DNA from: Pseudooceanicola algae
Lineage (GTDB): Bacteria > Pseudomonadota > Alphaproteobacteria > Rhodobacterales > Rhodobacteraceae
Length of the DNA stretch: 64,000 nt
Reading direction: 5' to 3'
NCBI RefSeq assembly: GCF_003590145.2
Contig: NZ_CP060436.1
Span: forward strand, 3,488,501-3,552,500
Positions 24,319 through 32,778 of the stretch are shown here, piece after piece; positions within the stretch are counted from its first letter, which is position 1, and each line of letters begins with the position of its first letter. The position numbers and the translations under genes are program-made. Under the pieces are notes generated by a model, which saw nothing but the letters and a program-made list of their open reading frames with translations, had not been told where the DNA came from and searched no databases.

Positions 24319-25308
24319 TCAGCTCCGAATGATTTGCGACGTAAGCAAATCCCAGTTTCCAGCTGCGAAGCGGCCGCGTTGTTCATCGGGCAGTCCGGAA
24401 CCATCTAGGAAAGTGCAAATGACCTCCCGGCTCACGGCTTGGTAGGGATAATCTGTGGAGAATAGCAGACGTTCCGGGCCCACGATCCCAAGGGCGCGGC
24501 GCATGTGCTCGTGGGACAGCATACCGCTCGCGCCTAAATAAAGATTGCGACGCAGGTAGGCCTCCAGCGGCTGCTGAAGACCGGAAACGCGATCAAGGAT
24601 CTGCAAGCGGTCGACGTAATACAGGACAAGCTCGCCCCAATGCCCGAGGATGATAGGCAGGTCGGGGTTTCGATCAAAGAGCCCCGACAGCAACAGCCGC
24701 AGGAACTGGACCCCAGCATCCAGATGCCAGCCTATCGCAAAACCCGAAAGCGCCATCTCCACGCGATCCCCGAGGCCGTGGAACCAGGCGTTGCGTACCC
24801 CGTCCGGGGCCACGCGGGGATGCAGCAGCATGGGTATGCGGCGCCGACCGGCAAGATCGAAGACTGGTGCGAAATCCGGGTGGTCAAGGTTGCGCGCGCC
24901 CGCGCGCCCGCAGAGCATGGCCCCCGAGAATCCTAGCTCGACGATGCATCTCTCCAACTCTTGGATCGCGGCCTCCGGACAGGCCATCGGCAAGGTGGCC
25001 ATGGCCTCGAACCTGTCCGGATAGCGCATGATCGCCGCGGCCATGGCGTCATTGACCCGGCGCGCCATGTCGACGCTGTCCGGCCCAAGGTCATGCAGGG
25101 CCGGGGTTGTCAGCGACAGGACCTGAACGTCGATCCCGGCCGCGTCCATGTCGGCGATACGGCGTTCGGACAAGCCTAGCAATCGCGGACCGATGTCTCC
25201 GACTCCGTGGTAAGCAACGCCTGGGTCGCTCACCTCGAGGCCGAGCGCCTGCCAAGCCTGCGCAACCTCGGCCGTCATCATGTGTTCTTCGGTGGCAATG
25301 ATCCTCAT
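24319..25308 (-). CDS. Amidohydrolase of the ACMSD-like family (copy 2)
   Basis: Identical in protein sequence to the product of 14279-15268: 329 residues, with the ILGHWGE metal-binding His and the STDYPY Asp. The start at 25308 overlaps the SDR fragment stop. The 3' flank differs from copy 1 about 50 bases after the stop, where the dispersed repeat begins. The duplicated gene could raise dosage or be a by-product of rearrangement. Confidence 0.87.
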   Translation of the reverse strand: MRIIATEEHMMTAEVAQAWQALGLEVSDPGVAYHGVGDIGPRLLGLSERRIADMDAAGIDVQVLSLTTPALHDLGPDSVDMARRVNDAMAAAIMRYPDRFEAMATLPMACPEAAIQELERCIVELGFSGAMLCGRAGARNLDHPDFAPVFDLAGRRRIPMLLHPRVAPDGVRNAWFHGLGDRVEMALSGFAIGWHLDAGVQFLRLLLSGLFDRNPDLPIILGHWGELVLYYVDRLQILDRVSGLQQPLEAYLRRNLYLGASGMLSHEHMRRALGIVGPERLLFSTDYPYQAVSREVICTFLDGSGLPDEQRGRFAAGNWDLLTSQIIRS

Positions 25309-25445
25309 GGCGTCACCAGGGCGTGCAGCGGCGTGCCGGCTTCCTGTCGGGCCGTTCCCGTGACGTGCCAACCACGGGTGACAAACTCTTGGGCCAGGGC
25401 ATGACCGATCCCGCGCGTGGCTCCAATGATCAGAATACGTTGCAT
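25305..25445 (-). pseudogene. Short-chain dehydrogenase, N-terminal remnant (copy 2)
   Basis: Same 46-codon frame with GATRGIG as at 14142-14282, again overlapping the amidohydrolase start. The deletion therefore predates the duplication. Confidence 0.75.
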
Positions 25446-25569
25446 GAAGGCGTTCCATTTCTGGTTTGTTGCAGGTGCATTTCACCTAGGGGGCGCCTTC
25501 TGCTTGCGCCATACGCGCTGCCATCAAGAAGTTATTGCGTTGGACGCACTGAGTATCCATCAATTGGCG

Positions 25570-26469
25570 ATGACCAGACCGGACCTAAACCTCTTTCGCG
25601 CGCTTGATGCGCTTCTTGCCACACAAAGCGTGACGGAGGCAGCCGCGCGGTTGGGACTGAGCGTTTCTGCCATGAGCCGCTGCCTCAGCAGGCTTCGCTC
25701 GATCACGGGGGATCCGTTGTTCGTGAGGGCCGGCGCACGTCTGGTCCCGACGCCGCGCGCAATGTCACTGGCCCGCCGGGTACCAGGCATATTGGCCGAT
25801 ATCGAATCCGTTCTGGCGAGGGATGACGACACTTTCGATCCGGCGACGCTTGATCGGACCTTTCAGCTGCGCGCGAACGAGGGATTTATCTACCGCTTCG
25901 CCGCCCCCCTGATCGCGGCGATGCAGTCGGATGCGCCGCTGGCACGATTGCACCTCGCCCCGAAACCTACCAAAGATGCGACCGCCCTGCGCGACGGCGT
26001 GGCAGATCTTGAAATCGGTGTTCTAGGCGATTTCGCGCCGGAAGTTCGGACCCGAAAGCTTTTCGAGGATGACTTCATCGCAGCCGTGCGCCCCGGGCAC
26101 CCTCTGCTTGCGTCGCCTGTCACGCCTGCACGCTTCGCGGCCGCCCTTCATGTGGTTTCCTCCCGTCGAGGTCTGGCTGTCGGGCCGGTCGATGCCGCCT
26201 TGGCAGAGCTCGGCCTGACGCGCCAGGTGGTTGGCATCGTTCCGGGCTTTCCGGATGCGATGGAGGTTGCGAGCCGCTCTGACCTTGTCGCGCAGGTTCC
26301 ACGCTCGGTTCTCAGGCGCAATCTCGTGGGGCTTCCCTTGCCGGTTCCGGTTCCCGGGATTGCCGTGTCGGCGATGTGGCATCCAAGATTCGAGACCGAC
26401 CCGGAACAGAGATGGTTCCGCAAAGTGGTCATCGCCACGATCCTTCGGATCCAGGCTGGTAGCGACTGA
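25570..26469 (+). CDS. LysR-family regulator (NodD/NahR-like, copy 2)
   Basis: Identical to the protein of 13118-14017: 299 residues with the NodD/NahR-type helix-turn-helix, divergent from the SDR fragment and amidohydrolase. In this copy its 3' end is followed directly by the CopD-like gene in convergent orientation, with the empty GAGCCC site between. Confidence 0.9.
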   Translation: MTRPDLNLFRALDALLATQSVTEAAARLGLSVSAMSRCLSRLRSITGDPLFVRAGARLVPTPRAMSLARRVPGILADIESVLARDDDTFDPATLDRTFQLRANEGFIYRFAAPLIAAMQSDAPLARLHLAPKPTKDATALRDGVADLEIGVLGDFAPEVRTRKLFEDDFIAAVRPGHPLLASPVTPARFAAALHVVSSRRGLAVGPVDAALAELGLTRQVVGIVPGFPDAMEVASRSDLVAQVPRSVLRRNLVGLPLPVPVPGIAVSAMWHPRFETDPEQRWFRKVVIATILRIQAGSD

Positions 26470-26516
26470 CCTCTGAGTCGGAAGCGCGTTTCCAGTCGAA
26501 AGGCCGGAGCCGCTTT

Positions 26517-26522
26517 GGGCTC
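26517..26522. other. Putative empty attB core of the recombinase cassette
   Basis: Read on the minus strand: GGTTT-GAGCCC-AAAGCGGC. The left half equals the left flank of the cassette at 10015 and the right half equals its right flank at 13065. It is the sequence predicted for an unoccupied target. Confidence 0.7.
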
Positions 26523-26629
26523 AAACCTGCCGTTTGCTGCGACTGTGAACGTTGTTTGGTTCAGTTTTGCATGATGATGGCTGCTATGCAGGACTTTGCT
26601 GTCGTTGCGTTTCCTCATTTGAATGTCTG

Positions 26630-26653
26630 CTCTTTTTCTCTTCCGAAAAAGAG
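26630..26653 (-). terminator. Hairpin after the CopD-like gene (copy 2)
   Basis: Mirror of 9884-9907: CTCTTTTTC/GAAAAAGAG stem just beyond the stop of the CopD-like gene, no T-run. Confidence 0.45.
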
Positions 26654-26684
26654 GGCTTAGGCCCAACCTGGCAACGCGACGCAA

Positions 26685-27080
26685 TCATGGTTTGATCGTC
26701 ACAAGAAGGACGATCAGCGACAATAGGGCCAGCCCGACAAACAGGAACAGGCCACCCGTGGGTTTTGCGTCACCCCCGTTGTCCTGAACCGCGCGGCGCA
26801 GTTTTCCGACCAGAGCACCGTGCAATCCCGAGAGGCCGAGCACGAGCACAATCTTCATCCCCAACCATGCTGATGTAAACCAGCCGCCCTGAACCCCAAG
26901 CGATATGCCGAGAAGCAAGGCGAGGATCATCGCAGGAGACGACACCGCCCTGTCATAGGCCCGCAACGGTTTCATATGGATCAAGGCTGGATATCGCAGG
27001 GCAAGAGCGACGGCGGCCATCCCGCCGAGCCAAACGAAAAGTGCAATCAGATGTGCGGCTTTAGTGAGGTCGTAGAGCAT
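26685..27080 (-). CDS. CopD/HemJ-like membrane protein (copy 2)
   Basis: Identical to the 131-residue product of 9457-9852, with four membrane helices and a His/Trp-containing first helix. It overlaps the stop of the DUF3817 gene by one base, as in copy 1. Confidence 0.7.
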   Translation of the reverse strand: MLYDLTKAAHLIALFVWLGGMAAVALALRYPALIHMKPLRAYDRAVSSPAMILALLLGISLGVQGGWFTSAWLGMKIVLVLGLSGLHGALVGKLRRAVQDNGGDAKPTGGLFLFVGLALLSLIVLLVTIKP

Positions 27081-27364
27081 TACTTTTGTTCCATTTTTCG
27101 GCGCAACCAGCGCTCATTCACAAAGCCGCCGAACGGAATCATCGCACCGACAAAAAGACGCGCGGCCCCTGTCCAGCCGATCAGACCTTCCGCCCAGGAT
27201 CGGATCACGAACCAGAGGAAAATCATGAAGGCCAATCCGTGGAGCGGCCCCATGACAGCAACGAGTTGCGACACACCTGCAAAGTATTTCAGTGGCATCG
27301 CCACGCAAAACAGGGCGAGGAGCGTCAGAGCCTCGAAAATAGCGGCACGCATAAGGCCAATCAT
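27080..27364 (-). CDS. DUF3817 membrane protein (copy 2)
   Basis: Identical to the 94-residue product of 9173-9457, including the ribosome site and the divergent TetR operators. First gene of the pair with the CopD-like protein. Confidence 0.85.
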   Translation of the reverse strand: MIGLMRAAIFEALTLLALFCVAMPLKYFAGVSQLVAVMGPLHGLAFMIFLWFVIRSWAEGLIGWTGAARLFVGAMIPFGGFVNERWLRRKMEQK

Positions 27365-27388
27365 GAAGGATCCTCCGAATCTCTCTGT

Positions 27389-27442
27389 GTAAACGTATGT
27401 TTACTTTACGGCGAGACTTGACGTGTGTAAACAGTTGTTCAC
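27389..27442. promoter_or_regulatory. TetR operators (copy 2)
   Basis: GTAAACGTATGTTTAC (27389-27404) and GTAAACAGTTGTTCAC (27427-27442), the reverse complements of the sites at 9133 and 9095. Confidence 0.75.
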
Positions 27443-27457
27443 ACGGAGATGATATCA

Positions 27458-28066
27458 ATGAAAAAAGCCAGCATCGTAAAAGACCGCGCCGCGACCGAGA
27501 CCCGCATTCTCAACGCGGCCCGCGCCGTGTTTGCCCGACGCGGATACGATGCAGCTGGATTGCGCGAGATTGCGGAAGCGGCCCAAGCGAACCTATCGCT
27601 GATCAGCCGGTATTTCGGCGGCAAAGTGGGTTTGCTGACTGCGTTGACAGATCAGTTCGTAGCGGGCCGCCGAGAGGGGAGGTTGTCCTATCCGCCGCAG
27701 GATACCTTGGAAGACGAGATATACAGTTACCTGCACGAAAAGCTACGCGACGATCTGAAGGACGAGGACATCGTGCGGCTGATCGTCAGTCGCGCCGCTA
27801 TCGATGCCGAGTTTCGAGAAAAGGGGCGTGTGCATTCCGATGGTCTCGCGGATGAAAATTTTCGATTCCGTGTCAGACGGTTACAGGATAACGGCAAAGT
27901 TTCACCAGATATGGATATCGACTTGTTATTCGCTGGGGTCATGCATGTGTCTTTCTCGGTGAATTTCTTCGGCGCGATTGTTGCGGGGCGTCCAGACACG
28001 GAAATTGAGGCACTCTTCCATGGGTTTGCGGCAGCATTGGCGCAGGGGTTTCCGGGTCGGCATTAA
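27458..28066 (+). CDS. TetR-family regulator (copy 2)
   Basis: Identical to the product of 8471-9079. With two identical repressors and two identical operator pairs in one genome, each copy would regulate both modules. Confidence 0.92.
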   Translation: MKKASIVKDRAATETRILNAARAVFARRGYDAAGLREIAEAAQANLSLISRYFGGKVGLLTALTDQFVAGRREGRLSYPPQDTLEDEIYSYLHEKLRDDLKDEDIVRLIVSRAAIDAEFREKGRVHSDGLADENFRFRVRRLQDNGKVSPDMDIDLLFAGVMHVSFSVNFFGAIVAGRPDTEIEALFHGFAAALAQGFPGRH

Positions 28067-28182
28067 AGGGCGCGTTTGGCGCATGTCGCGGCAAGAGCTA
28101 CCGCGCAGGCAGGGGGGAATGTCGGCTTTGCACTATGAGAACCAATAATCGCGCACTTGCAGCGAAGGTCTGCAAACCGCCG

Positions 28183-29716
28183 ATTCTGTGGAAAAACACC
28201 CGTTTGCGAGCGCAGAATATCGCCGGCTGAACATGGCACTCCACCTTTCCTGTCAGGCGGTTCTCGGTTTCTGCGGTGCGGGAAGGACCTTGGCCAGTTT
28301 CCTGAGGTTCTGGGCGGTTGCGGCGAGGATGAATTCGTCATTCGCGCCGCATGGCCCGCGTAATCGGAGCCTATTCAGGCCAAGGATCCGTTTGAGGTGG
28401 GCAAAGAGCATCTCGACCTTCTTTCGCAGCTTCATCGAAATGACGTATTGGTCGGTCTTGGCGATGTCGCGGGCGACCTGGCGGGCGTCTTCGTGTTCCT
28501 CGCGGGTGATCTTTCGGGCATCTGCATTCGGGCAGCACTTCGGCTTGGAAGGACACGCTTGGCAGACTTCCTTCAGGGCGCGATAGCGGGCCGTGCCCTT
28601 GCCGCTCGGCCCCCGGTTGGGGTCTGAGTAGTTTCTGCGGAACTGCTTCAGCTCGTGACCTTCGGGGCAGATGTATTGGTCGTTCTCGGCGTCCCATTCG
28701 AAGTCGGCGCGGGTCCAGGTCCCGTCACTGCGCCCGGACTTGTCGAATACGGGAATATGCGGGGCGATCTTCTGATCGACCAACCAGCCCAGCATCGGGG
28801 CGGTGCCATAGGCGGTGTCCGCGATCAGGCGCTCGGGGTGGAGGTCGAACTTGGCCTTCACGCGCTTCAGCATGGTCTTCGTCGAACCGACCTCGGCCTG
28901 TCGGATGGATCTCGTAGCCTCCACGTCCACGATGACGCCGTGGTCCGTGTCGATCAGGTAGTTATCGGAATAGCTGAAGAATGCCGGGCCCTTGCGGGCC
29001 GCTGTCCACTGGCTGGCGGGGTCGGAATGGGAGGTGAACTTGGGCTGAACCTCGCTGGCGGCACCGAACGCCGCCTCATCCAGGGTGGCGAGATACTCGC
29101 GAACCGCCCGGGGCGCGTTGGCGGGATCGATCTGCCCCGCATCCCAATCCTCCTTCGGCGTCGAGTTCTGCTTGTTGGCATCCGCTTCGATCAAACTTGC
29201 GTCGATGGCCATGCGCTGGCCGCTGACGAGACCTTCTTCGATGCACCGCGCGACGGTCGTGTCGAACAGGTGCCGCAGCAATTCGCTCTCGCGGAAGCGC
29301 CCGTGCCGGTTCTTCGAGAACGTGGAATGGTCCGGGACGCAGTCACTCAGATCGAGACGGCAGAACCAACGATAAGCGAGGTTGAGATGCACCTCCTCGC
29401 AGAGCCGCCGCTCGGACCGGATACCGAAGCAATACCCGACCAGCAGCATCCGGATCAGCAGCTCGGGATCGACGGACGGCCGCCCGGTATGGCTGTAGAA
29501 ATCGGCGAGGTAGCTGCGGATGCTGCTCAGATCGACGAACCGGTCAATGGATCGTAGAAGGTGATCTTGAGGGACGTGATCCTCCAGTGAGAACTCGTAG
29601 AACAGCGCCGGTTGCGCTTCCTGCCGCGGTCCCATCATTGCCGGATCCTCCCACCCTATACTGGAATTGAATCAGCAGACGGACTTTCGATCAAGGGCGA
29701 GTTTTTCAACAAAATA
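28183..29716 (-). mobile_element. IS1182-family insertion sequence
   Basis: About 1.53 kb. The left end begins ATTCTGTGGAAAAACACC and the right end, read inward, ATTTTGTTGAAAAACTCG, so the terminal repeats match at 14 of 18 positions. One full-length transposase is inside. The flanks are not a simple target: the left flank is the inverted duplication ending at the equivalent of 8356, and the right flank is a direct copy of 8262-8363, so the element sits at a rearrangement junction. Confidence 0.82.
28253..29638 (-). CDS. IS1182-family transposase
   Basis: 461 residues, full length. The N-terminal helical part (DHLLRSIDRFVDLSSIRSYL, PSVDPELLIRMLLVGYCFGI) precedes a DDE core: first Asp in AIDASLIEADANK, second in LIADTAYGTA, and Glu in the C-terminal KVEMLFAHLKRILGLNRLRLRG segment. 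A zinc-like CxxC cluster, CQACPSKPKCCP, lies before the last motif. The start may also be the next codon, also ATG. No frameshift, so it is probably active. Confidence 0.93.
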   Translation of the reverse strand: MMGPRQEAQPALFYEFSLEDHVPQDHLLRSIDRFVDLSSIRSYLADFYSHTGRPSVDPELLIRMLLVGYCFGIRSERRLCEEVHLNLAYRWFCRLDLSDCVPDHSTFSKNRHGRFRESELLRHLFDTTVARCIEEGLVSGQRMAIDASLIEADANKQNSTPKEDWDAGQIDPANAPRAVREYLATLDEAAFGAASEVQPKFTSHSDPASQWTAARKGPAFFSYSDNYLIDTDHGVIVDVEATRSIRQAEVGSTKTMLKRVKAKFDLHPERLIADTAYGTAPMLGWLVDQKIAPHIPVFDKSGRSDGTWTRADFEWDAENDQYICPEGHELKQFRRNYSDPNRGPSGKGTARYRALKEVCQACPSKPKCCPNADARKITREEHEDARQVARDIAKTDQYVISMKLRKKVEMLFAHLKRILGLNRLRLRGPCGANDEFILAATAQNLRKLAKVLPAPQKPRTA

Positions 29717-29818
29717 CGCCCTTCCATGTCGATCAGTCGCCTAGTTCGGGCGAGAACGTGGCGGCGCCGCCGCGTGATGTCCTGGAGCCGGTCGTGTGAG
29801 CAGCACTAGGGGCGGTTT
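29717..29818. repeat. 102-bp direct repeat, copy 2
   Basis: Same as 8262-8363, directly abutting the right end of the IS1182 element. After GGGGCGGTTT the two copies continue with similar but degenerate sequence. Confidence 0.8.
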
Positions 29819-29971
29819 CCGGACATTCTCTGCAAGCGCAAACTCATGGTGATGCGATGGAAAAGCGGTCTCCGTAACGTTGCTGTGACGACTGAATAAA
29901 CAGGTTGAACCTCCAGTGGCTTGAGGGTTTACACCCAAACGAAAACGGGAATCACGGGCAGGCAATCCGCA

Positions 29972-30577
29972 TTGAAACTGACGTTTCTTCAAAAGATCCT
30001 CTGGGCGCTCGCGGGAGTTGCCACCTTGGCTTTCGTCTGGTTGCTGCTCTGGGCGGACTATCGAGCCGACCAGGCTGCGGAGGGCGAGCCTGCGTTTCGT
30101 GCGGATTTCGAATTGACGGATCACACCGGAATGGTCCGCACGCAGGAGGATTACGCGGGCCGCTGGATGGTGATCTTCTTCGGCTTCGCCAATTGCCCCG
30201 ATGTGTGCCCGACGACGCTGGCCGAGGTTGCCGCCGTCATGGACGGGCTGGGCGCGGATGCGGCGCAGGTTCAGCCGCTCTTCATCACCATCGATCCCGA
30301 GCGCGACACGCCGACGGTCCTCGCAGATTTCGTGCCGAGGTTCGAGGCCGGGATCGTCGGCCTGACCGGATCGCCCGACCAGATCGACCGCACCGCCGAC
30401 AGCTTTCACATCTTCTACGAAAAGGTCGAGGAGGCCGCGGCACCCGGCGGCTACACGATGGGTCATTCCTCGCAGCTCTTCCTGTTTGATCCGGAGGGCG
30501 GTTACGTGAAAGCCTGGAGCTACGGCACCCCGGCCGAGGAGATCCTTGCCGATCTGAGGGGGCGCGTCGCCGGATGA
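29972..30577 (+). CDS. SCO1/SenC-family copper chaperone (first of two)
   Basis: About 201 residues from a TTG at 29972; a TTG at 29921 keeps the frame open, but the extra residues lack family character. An N-terminal membrane anchor (LQKILWALAGVATLAFVWLLLW) is followed by a thioredoxin fold with the copper-binding CPDVC motif and the distal His in TMGHSSQLFLFD. SCO proteins deliver copper to, or reduce, the CuA site of cytochrome oxidase in the periplasm. First gene of an operon with dsbB, a dsbA-like gene, pcuAC, a second sco and an M23 peptidase. Confidence 0.88.
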   Translation: MKLTFLQKILWALAGVATLAFVWLLLWADYRADQAAEGEPAFRADFELTDHTGMVRTQEDYAGRWMVIFFGFANCPDVCPTTLAEVAAVMDGLGADAAQVQPLFITIDPERDTPTVLADFVPRFEAGIVGLTGSPDQIDRTADSFHIFYEKVEEAAAPGGYTMGHSSQLFLFDPEGGYVKAWSYGTPAEEILADLRGRVAG

Positions 30578-30999
30578 GTCGGGGATTGACGGCAGAAGCG
30601 GCTCTGACTGCCGCCTGGGTGGTGGCGCTCGTGGCAACGCTCTCGGTGCTGTTCATCGGCGAGGTGCTGGGCCAGATGCCTTGTCTGCTGTGCTGGTATC
30701 AGCGCGCCTTCATGTTCCCGTTGCCCATCGTTCTGGGCCTCGGTCTGTGGTGTCAGGACGCCCGCGTCGGACGGTATGGGTTGGCGCTCAGCCTCTGCGG
30801 CGGGGCCGTCGCGCTCTGGCACATGGGCCTTTACGTCGGCATCATCCCGGAGCCCATCCAGCCTTGCACGGCGACCGGCCCCTCCTGCACCGACGCCAAT
30901 CAATTGATCCTCGGGGTTCCGATCCCGCTCCTGTCGCTTGTCGCCTTCACGCTCACCGCGAGCCTGTCGGCCCTCTCTCTGAAGGACCCGCGCCTATGA
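30574..30999 (+). CDS. dsbB: Disulfide bond formation protein DsbB
   Basis: 141 residues, four membrane helices, with the quinone-facing pair CLLC after helix 1 and a second periplasmic Cys pair (IQPCTATGPSCTD). It would reoxidise the DsbA-like partner encoded next and pass electrons to quinone. It overlaps the sco stop by four bases and the dsbA-like start by four bases, which indicates a single coupled unit. Confidence 0.9.
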   Translation: MSRGLTAEAALTAAWVVALVATLSVLFIGEVLGQMPCLLCWYQRAFMFPLPIVLGLGLWCQDARVGRYGLALSLCGGAVALWHMGLYVGIIPEPIQPCTATGPSCTDANQLILGVPIPLLSLVAFTLTASLSALSLKDPRL

Positions 31000-31655
31000 A
31001 TCGTCGCGCTATCATGCTCTCCGTTGTTGCCGTCGCCGTTGCCGTCTTCGCCGCAGCGGCCTGGTTCACGACACGTCCCGCGTCCGTCGCCGCGACCGCG
31101 ACGGTCCCGCCAGAACAGAGCGAGGCGCTGCTGCGGTCTTACTCCCCGATCCTCGGACCCGAGGATGCCCCCGTCACCATCGTCGAGTTCTTCGATCCGG
31201 CCTGCGAGGCGTGCCGCGCCTTCTATCCGGTGGTCAAGGACATCATGGCCGAGCATGGCGACGCGGTGCGCGTCGCCATCCGCTACACGCCTTTCCACGG
31301 CGAAGCGTCGGAGGAGGCGATCCGCGTGCTCGAGGCGGCCCGGATGCAGGACGTCTACGAACCCGTGATTGAGGCGCTCCTGCGCGAGCAGCCGCGATGG
31401 ACCTCGCATGGCGCGCCGGCTCCGGGGCTGATCCTGGAGGTCGCTGCGACCGCGGGGCTGGATGTGGATGCGGCGCGCACGCAGATGCTCGCGCCGGATG
31501 TCGTGGCGATCCTGAACCAGGACCGCGCCGATGTCGAAACCATGGCTGTGCGCCAGACGCCCACATTCTTCGTCAACGGCCGGCCGCTCGATCCGTTCGG
31601 CGAGGCCGAACTGCGCGCGCTGGTGGCAGAGGAAGTGGCCGCGAGCGGCTCGTGA
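30996..31655 (+). CDS. DsbA-family thiol oxidoreductase
   Basis: 219 residues with an N-terminal signal or anchor (about 1-25), then a thioredoxin/DsbA fold: APVTIVEFFDPACEACRAF carries the active CxxC as CEAC, and RQTPTFFVNGRPL holds the cis-proline. The closest type is the DsbA/DsbG-like group paired with a dedicated DsbB. It probably oxidises cysteines of the exported copper proteins in this island. Translationally coupled to dsbB. Confidence 0.88.
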   Translation: MNRRAIMLSVVAVAVAVFAAAAWFTTRPASVAATATVPPEQSEALLRSYSPILGPEDAPVTIVEFFDPACEACRAFYPVVKDIMAEHGDAVRVAIRYTPFHGEASEEAIRVLEAARMQDVYEPVIEALLREQPRWTSHGAPAPGLILEVAATAGLDVDAARTQMLAPDVVAILNQDRADVETMAVRQTPTFFVNGRPLDPFGEAELRALVAEEVAASGS

Positions 31656-31687
31656 CCGTGGCGCGCATGACAAGGAGACAACCGCGA

Positions 31688-32152
31688 ATGACCAAGCTCA
31701 CCCTCCCGTTGCTGGCGACCCTCACCGCACTTGCGCTCACCTCCGGTGTCGCCCTTGCCGGGTCGGAGGATGTGGTCGTCGAAAACGCGTGGGCGCGCGC
31801 CTCCATCGGGGTCAACCGCCCCGGCGCGGCTTACATGACGATCCGCAACACCGGAGACGAGGCCGTCACGCTGACCGGCATTTCCACGCCGCTCGCCATG
31901 ATGCCGGAGATCCACGAGAGCAAGACCAATGCCGAGGGTGTCAGTTCGATGGCGCCTGCGGGCGAGATTGCCATCGCCCCCGGCGAAGCCGCGGAACTGG
32001 AGCCCGGCGGGCTGCACGCGATGCTGATGCAGCTACAAAAGCCGATGACCGAGGGCGACAGCTTTCCACTGACGCTGAGCTTCTCCGATGGTGGCGACAT
32101 TGCGGTCGACGTGCCGATCCTCGGAATCGCGGCGCGCGGGCCGGACGGCTGA
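31688..32152 (+). CDS. Periplasmic copper chaperone PCu(A)C
   Basis: 154 residues with a signal peptide (ending VALAGSED). The PCuAC copper ligands are seen as the Met-rich/His motif MMPEIHESK and, later, GGLHAMLMQL. These proteins load copper into CuA oxidase together with SCO. The ATG at 31688 has AAGGAGA upstream, preferred over an ATG at 31667. It overlaps the second sco start by one base. Confidence 0.9.
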   Translation: MTKLTLPLLATLTALALTSGVALAGSEDVVVENAWARASIGVNRPGAAYMTIRNTGDEAVTLTGISTPLAMMPEIHESKTNAEGVSSMAPAGEIAIAPGEAAELEPGGLHAMLMQLQKPMTEGDSFPLTLSFSDGGDIAVDVPILGIAARGPDG

Positions 32153-32778
32153 TGCGGCGCCGAACGGCTCTTGGATACGGCGCCGCTGCTCTGGGCGCCA
32201 TGGGGCTGACGCTGTTCGTCGGCTGGTGGCGGGTGGACGGCCCCGGCGCGCCGAAGGCTGTGGCAAGCCTTCCCCTACCGCTCACTGAAATGGACTTTCG
32301 TCTTACTGATCACGAGGGGCAGCCGGTTGGCCCGGAGACCCTGGTCGGCCGTCCGACCATGGTGTTCTTCGGCTTCACCTTCTGCCCCGACGTCTGCCCG
32401 ACCACACTGTCGGACATTTCCGGCTGGCTCGATGCGCTCGGCGAGGATGCCGGGCAGATGAACGTGGCCTTCATCACCGTGGATCCGGACCGCGACACCG
32501 TCGAGGCGATGGCCGAGTATGTCGGTTATTTCCATCCGGCGATCCGCGGCTGGACCGGTGCGCAAGATCAGATAGCACGCGCGGCGGAAGGGTTCCGGGC
32601 GAGCTACGAGCGTTTTCCGGCCGACGGCGGCGACTACACCATGAACCACACGGCGAGCGTTTTCCTGTTCGACGCGGCCGGCGGGTTCGTCAGCATGATC
32701 GACTATCACGAACCGAGGGAGTTCGCAGTGCCGAAGATCCGCCGGGCGCTGGAAGAAGAAACGAAGGGGGCGACATGA
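32152..32778 (+). CDS. SCO1/SenC-family copper chaperone (second)
   Basis: 208 residues with an N-terminal anchor, then a thioredoxin fold with CPDVC (FCPDVCPTTLSDI) and the copper His in TMNHTASVFLFD. Similar to but clearly diverged from the first SCO in this operon. It overlaps pcuAC upstream and the M23 gene downstream by one and four bases. Confidence 0.9.
   Translation: MRRRTALGYGAAALGAMGLTLFVGWWRVDGPGAPKAVASLPLPLTEMDFRLTDHEGQPVGPETLVGRPTMVFFGFTFCPDVCPTTLSDISGWLDALGEDAGQMNVAFITVDPDRDTVEAMAEYVGYFHPAIRGWTGAQDQIARAAEGFRASYERFPADGGDYTMNHTASVFLFDAAGGFVSMIDYHEPREFAVPKIRRALEEETKGAT

Larger units (their letters stand above)
24267..28181. repeat. Inverted duplication of 8356-10020 plus 13065-15320
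   Basis: This block is the reverse complement of two separated blocks on the left, joined here at GAGCCC. All encoded proteins (amidohydrolase, LysR, CopD-like, DUF3817, TetR) are identical to their counterparts, so the duplication is recent. The left border lies in dispersed repeat D, and the right border abuts the IS1182 element. Confidence 0.9.
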
